Part shown: positions 60,148 through 64,000 of the stretch, one piece after another | Layout: each line of letters begins with the position of its first letter | How positions within the stretch are numbered: position 1 is the first letter of the stretch | Assembly: GCA_037126765.1 (NCBI GenBank) | Contig: JBBCBC010000012.1 | Location: 310,001-374,000 of the forward strand | Direction of reading: 5' to 3' | DNA length: 64,000 nt | Origin: Stenogyne calaminthoides | Lineage: Eukaryota > Streptophyta > Magnoliopsida > Lamiales > Lamiaceae | Translations under genes and position numbers: made by a program | The notes under the pieces: generated by a model | Told to the model about the DNA's origin: nothing | The model's input: only the letters and a program-made list of their open reading frames with translations | Databases searched by the model: none

Positions 60148-62507
60148 ATGACTTCTCGTTCAAGTTCTACCGCTTCAATAGAGTCAAACCATCATAGTTC
60201 CTCTTCCTCCTCTTTCCGTCCGATTTCCCGTAGCGGTGCTAATGCGCCAGAGATGAATGCCTCGGATTCAAGATCCTGTTGGCAAGTTCGACAACCATTT
60301 GCCATTCTTTCATCGGATTCCGATGATGCCCTCAATGAATTAGATCGGGATTTAGCTCGTATTGATTTTTTAGATGATTCGGGTGAAGATTCTTTATCCC
60401 AACCCCAAATTGGGTCTAGGGTTGTATATAGTCACGATGTAAATAGGGGTGATGACTATATGAGGGAGGAAATCCTGGTGACTGAGAATGTTAATGAGTC
60501 GAACAGAGGATTCGACGGTGAGCAGAACACGGAGCTCGACATCCCTGTTGGTATTCCTCATAGCCCAACATATACAGAGTATAGTGCTCGTTATGATTTT
60601 GATTGGCCTGAACAACCTCACAGGACCAGGGTTGAGAATGAATATCCGGCGAGCAAAATTGCAAGCGTGATTGATGTAGATATGCTCGGCCAATTGTATA
60701 GGAATTACGAGACCCCAAAAGATGTGTTTTTCTGGGCGCCTGGTCCCGATGAGCGAGCAGACCAGCCTCCTGAGGGTTGTGTTGCTATGAACTTAGACAC
60801 AATGGAAGCGGGTCTTCGATTCCCACTTCATCCGGCTATTACTCGTTTGCTCGTAGAATGGAACATCACCATTACACAGCTAAAGCCGAATGGGTGGCAT
60901 ATGATTATGAGCTTCCTAACTCTGTTCGGCAAAACGAAGCTCGTGTACTATCCAACAGCAGCAGAACTCTCTCGATTAGTTCATTTGTCCCAGCCCAAAG
61001 GCAAACACGGATGGTTGTTCATGCACGCGAATGCCAAATGTAAGGTCATCAAGGATGTGCCTAACAAGATCATGGATTGGAAAGAGAAGTTTTGGTTTGT
61101 CGGGGGTGATTGGAAAAGCCCTGCTTCTGGATGTGAACCAAATGCTCGCTTAGATATCCCCACAGATTTTGGGATCTGTCGAAGTAAGTATTTTTATGCT
61201 TTTGCTCTTCACAATGAACTGATTTTAACTTATTTTTTCAATTTCAGGAATTCAAGCAGCAACGGACAAAGAGACAAACGACGGTTATTTCAGCAGTATC
61301 TGGCAAATCGATCTTGAGTCATACTCAGAACGGTCAGTGAAGACGTTGAATACTGCTGACCAAAGGAAGAAGGGAGGATTGTACGTGCCCCCTCACCATT
61401 TAGTTGCCGTCAATCCAGCTGGTAAGGATTGTTTTTTATACTTGCAAATGTGTTGTGCCCTTTGTTCCCGATTTCTCTTTCTTTTTTAATGAATTCTTCT
61501 GTCTACAGCTTTCCCTGCCGTCACTGTTGCTGTAAGCACATCCGAGCATACTGAAATGGCTCAAACTAAGAGACCTCAAGAGCTTGCTCGAATTCAAGCC
61601 GAGAGAGATACTCAGCGAGCAAACAGAGGGGAGGCGAGCAGAGTGAAAAAGGCGAGCCGACCAGCCGCGCCTGGACCGGGCGAGTCGAGTCAGCCGAAGA
61701 GGACAACTTGTCCTGTCGAGCAGGGATTGAGCGACCAAGCTCCCTCGCCAAAGAGATCCAGAAGGGAACCTGACGAACAAAATCTGATAGCTCCGACGAG
61801 CATCAATGTTATTGTGGCGACCCCCACTTCTGAAGCGACCAGAATTGCTGCCTCTGTGGTCGGTCAGATCACACAAATCGTCGAAATGGAGGTCGGTACA
61901 TCTACTTCACCTCCTACAGGACCTCGAACCTGGACCCCTTTGAGTTCCCAGCTCCGTTCTCCCGAGGACAAATCGTTTTTGTGATGGGACCCTGCTCGGG
62001 TGAACAGATACGTTTGCTCGCCTGTTGGAGTATCTCTTTGTTCCATCTGATTTGGTCGCTTAATCATATCTGTTTGCTTGTATAACACATAGGTTGAACA
62101 GATTGTCACCTCTGATGCCAGAGTTGAAGGACTACTATTGCTCTCCTAGTGTCCGCAATGTTCCTGGCCTTCCCGAGCATGTCCAGAAAGTGTGCGAGAC
62201 CCCCATCCGAGCATGGACTACTGAGCTCGAAGAGGCCACTAAGGGTTCAACGCCTTTGGAAACCATGCGACTTGGCCTAGTGCGCCATGACCAATCTTTG
62301 GTTCTCCTTGAGAAAGCTTACGCCGAGTCCGCCCAACTTCATGCTAACTACGTGGCTCTTATTACGAGTTTCGAAGAGAAGGTGAACGAGCTGACCAAAA
62401 ATCAAGATGAAATGAGGTTGGCTCAGGGACAAGTATCCTCAGCTCAAGCAGAGGCTCGTAAAGCTCAAGAGGATGCTCGTCAAGCTCGGGAAGATGCCTC
62501 GCCGTAG
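60148..62507 (+). CDS. Gypsy-type putative transposase/gag-like protein, four exons
   Basis: ATG at 60148. Exons fit in frame as 60148-61183, 61248-61421, 61509-61980 and 62093-62507, with GT-AG introns (GTAAGT/TTTCAG, GTAAGG/CTACAG, GTGATG/CACATAG). As read the protein has 698 residues: a Ser-rich acidic N-terminus; a domain at about 220-345 (GLRFPLHPAITRLLVEWNI, LKPNGWHMIMSFLTLFG, GWLFMHAN, WKEKFWFV) resembling the plant 'putative gypsy type transposon' family (Pfam Transposase_28, by memory); a basic, Pro-rich, low-complexity segment; then a coiled coil rich in Gln, Ala and Glu (QAEARKAQEDARQARED). The stop at 62505 is probably a frameshift, since a related frame continues. Such genes occur in plant retrotransposons and their function is unknown. 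I call it a possible gene of a non-autonomous element. Confidence 0.6.
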
Positions 62508-63021
62508 AGGAGCTAGGCCTTGCTCGGGAGGAGCTGCACCGCAATCGGGAAGAGGTGGTCGGCATTAGGAGAGTTCAGGACGAGCTGAACGTTGAGCTCC
62601 GAAACTCGTGAATCGCATCGAGATTGCTAGTAATGTGAGAAAACTCGCCGCCCAACAACTCTCCTTCTTTGAAGAGACCAACACTCGTCTGGGTCTTAAA
62701 AATTCAAAATTGCACCTTCGAGGAGTATGTTGATTCCATGTCCATTTCTCCTATATATGCGCCATAAATGCCATCCGCTCGCGCGGGACAAACACTATCA
62801 CGACAGATTACACCACTCGTAACCCATCTCGAGAAGTACCTGATCGAAAACCCCCAGGATCGCAACCTTCCAATATCTGATTTGGCTGATTTGTGCGATT
62901 TCTCTAATCTTCCTAATGGGATCGAGATTGATGACCCTATTTTGGATGAGGAAGATGGTTCGGAGGCGGATGTTGAAGGTGCTGTCGACCAAGCTCACCG
63001 AGCCGAAACATGGGTTTGATC
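62508..63021 (+). pseudogene. Frameshifted C-terminal continuation of the 60148 gene
   Basis: After the stop, coding-like sequence continues in shifting frames: VEELGLAREELHRNREEVVG (coiled coil), LVNRIEIASNVRKLAAQQLSF, FEEYVDSMSISPIYAP, and 62768-63021 with TPLVTHLEKYLIENPQDRNL and an acidic end. The pieces are colinear and similar in composition to the coiled coil before them. At least three indels separate them. These may be genuine decay or consensus errors. Confidence 0.5.
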
Positions 63022-63430
63022 AGTCGCGGAAGCGAAAGCGAGTGGTCCTCCCAAAGACGGCGAATATGCTACCCAATGGAAAGCGAGGCACGATGATCTT
63101 TGGAGGAGTTGCTCCCGAAAGGACCGAGCAGATAAGGCAGGACTTGCTGGATACATCTCTTCCGCCCACCCCCAATAATGAATTTATTCTTTAGTTTTGC
63201 TTTGTTGAACAATTTCCTCAGCACTACTATGTAATTTTTGTCTTGTTGAACTTGCTTGTTGAACAATTTTGTTGTTTCCATTGAATTTCCTCTGATTTGA
63301 TCGTGGAGGATGAATTCAGCTGATGAATGGTGGATGTTTGTTTTGTTTCCTAGTTTATGCCATCTTTTCTTCTGAATGAATTCGAACATGATAAGTGTCT
63401 ATGTTCCACCCTGACTTCTTTGGTTTTTTT
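63022..63430 (+). other. 3' flank of the 60148 gene
   Basis: A short frame to TAG at 63192-63194 (KRKRVVLPKTANMLPNG) may be the true last codons in another frame. Then AT-rich sequence containing repeated TTGTTGAACAA(T/C)TT segments (63202 and 63246). No other gene. Confidence 0.4.
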
Positions 63431-63760
63431 GATTGTCTTATTGAGGTGCAATCAGGTTGATCGTCTTATTTAACTGCGACCAGATGGGTTAACTTATGTG
63501 CAACCCCCCCTTTCTTGTTTCGTGATCGTCTTATGTTAGCCGCGATCACTATTCTGCTCGGGTCGTCTTATTTAGCTGCGACCCCGTACTCATCACTCAT
63601 TTTTTTGCGGGTATCTGTAAGTACTAGTCGTCTTATTTAGCTGCGACTGCGTACCCATCACTCGCTTTACTGCGGGTATCTAAGTACGAATTGTTTCGTC
63701 AGGTGAACATAAACTTCTGCTCGTTCGTCTTTGTTCGGGTCGTCCGGCTTAGGTGTGACC
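63431..63760 (+). repeat. Series of short hairpins sharing a GTCTTATTTAGCTGCGA core
   Basis: At least five copies of about 20-35 nt with a similar loop (TCTTATTTAGCTG) and self-complementary ends: GATTG/CAATC (63431-63453), GTGATCG/CGATCAC (63522-63549), GGGTCG/CGACCC (63560-63584), AGTCG/CGACT inside GTAC/GTAC (63621-63654), and GGTC/GACC (63738-63760). A weaker copy is at 63459-63481. The stem sequences differ while pairing is kept. Confidence 0.65.
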
Positions 63761-64000
63761 TCTGATAGACTTTAACTAGAAAAACTTAACAAACAAAAAG
63801 CTTTTCAACATGTTGTTATTCTATTACAACCTTTACACTTGGGGCGAACTGTTTCTATTACATTTAACTATGGGCATCAGACTATCGTTTTGCTAAATTC
63901 AAAACGTCGTCTTGAAATAGACATGAGCTGACCTCATCTCGTCCACGGAATTGATGTTGACAAGCATGAGGCAGATCAGTCTGTCTACTCTTCTTCAAGT
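63761..64000. other. No recognised feature
   Basis: Mixed-composition sequence to the window end, without a long frame or repeat I can identify. Confidence 0.4.

Noticed and set aside
63431..63760. CRISPR-like repeat series
   Set aside because: Spacing is irregular, repeats vary in their stems, and this is plant nuclear DNA.

Overview
This is nuclear DNA of a flowering plant, most likely a eudicot. The signs are Ty1/copia elements primed by initiator-Met tRNA, a CACTA transposon end, a Stowaway-type MITE, a TRIM, and a MAPKKK-like protein kinase gene without introns. I see no RNA genes, CRISPR or prokaryotic features. Only the kinase (8132-9304, minus) looks like an intact host gene. A spliced transposon-type gene at 60148-62507 is readable but frameshifted downstream. 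Almost everything else is transposon sequence in various states of decay.

Layout. 1-3481 is the right part of a CACTA (En/Spm) transposon, with a degraded TnpA-like coding tail, a probable captured host exon, a dense subterminal repeat array and the terminal inverted repeat. It abuts a broken copia fragment (3485-4930, minus). 4931-13100 is AT-rich host DNA holding the kinase gene, a MITE with a 283-bp TRIM inside it, a second MITE-like inverted repeat, a 63-bp CACTA-like palindrome and diverged duplications. 13100-13286 is the C-terminal remnant of a second kinase copy, cut off where copia element A begins.

13287-58925 is a nested stack of copia elements. Element A (minus) was hit twice. 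Element C (plus, 15397-33308, 5-bp duplication ggggg) sits in its linker region and itself contains element D (minus, 17815-26758). Element B (minus, from 34768) sits in A's gag. B in turn was hit by a 19.5-kb block E (38009-57461, duplication ggatg) with four LTRs in the same orientation (LTR-int-LTR-int-LTR-int-LTR). B, C, D and the E block belong to one family with LTRs of about 1.83 kb beginning TGTTGGG and ending CCCAACA. Every polyprotein carries stops, frameshifts or deletions. B stops abruptly at 58925.

58926-64000 belongs to a different element or locus: a minisatellite, a TATA box, a four-exon gene for a gypsy-type putative transposase/gag-like protein with a coiled-coil tail, and downstream a series of short repeated hairpins whose stems differ by compensatory base changes. 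Copies of the main copia family differ unusually often at CTG/CAG sites. This suggests decay of methylated CHG sites, consensus errors in the sequence, or both, so frameshifts here should be read with caution.
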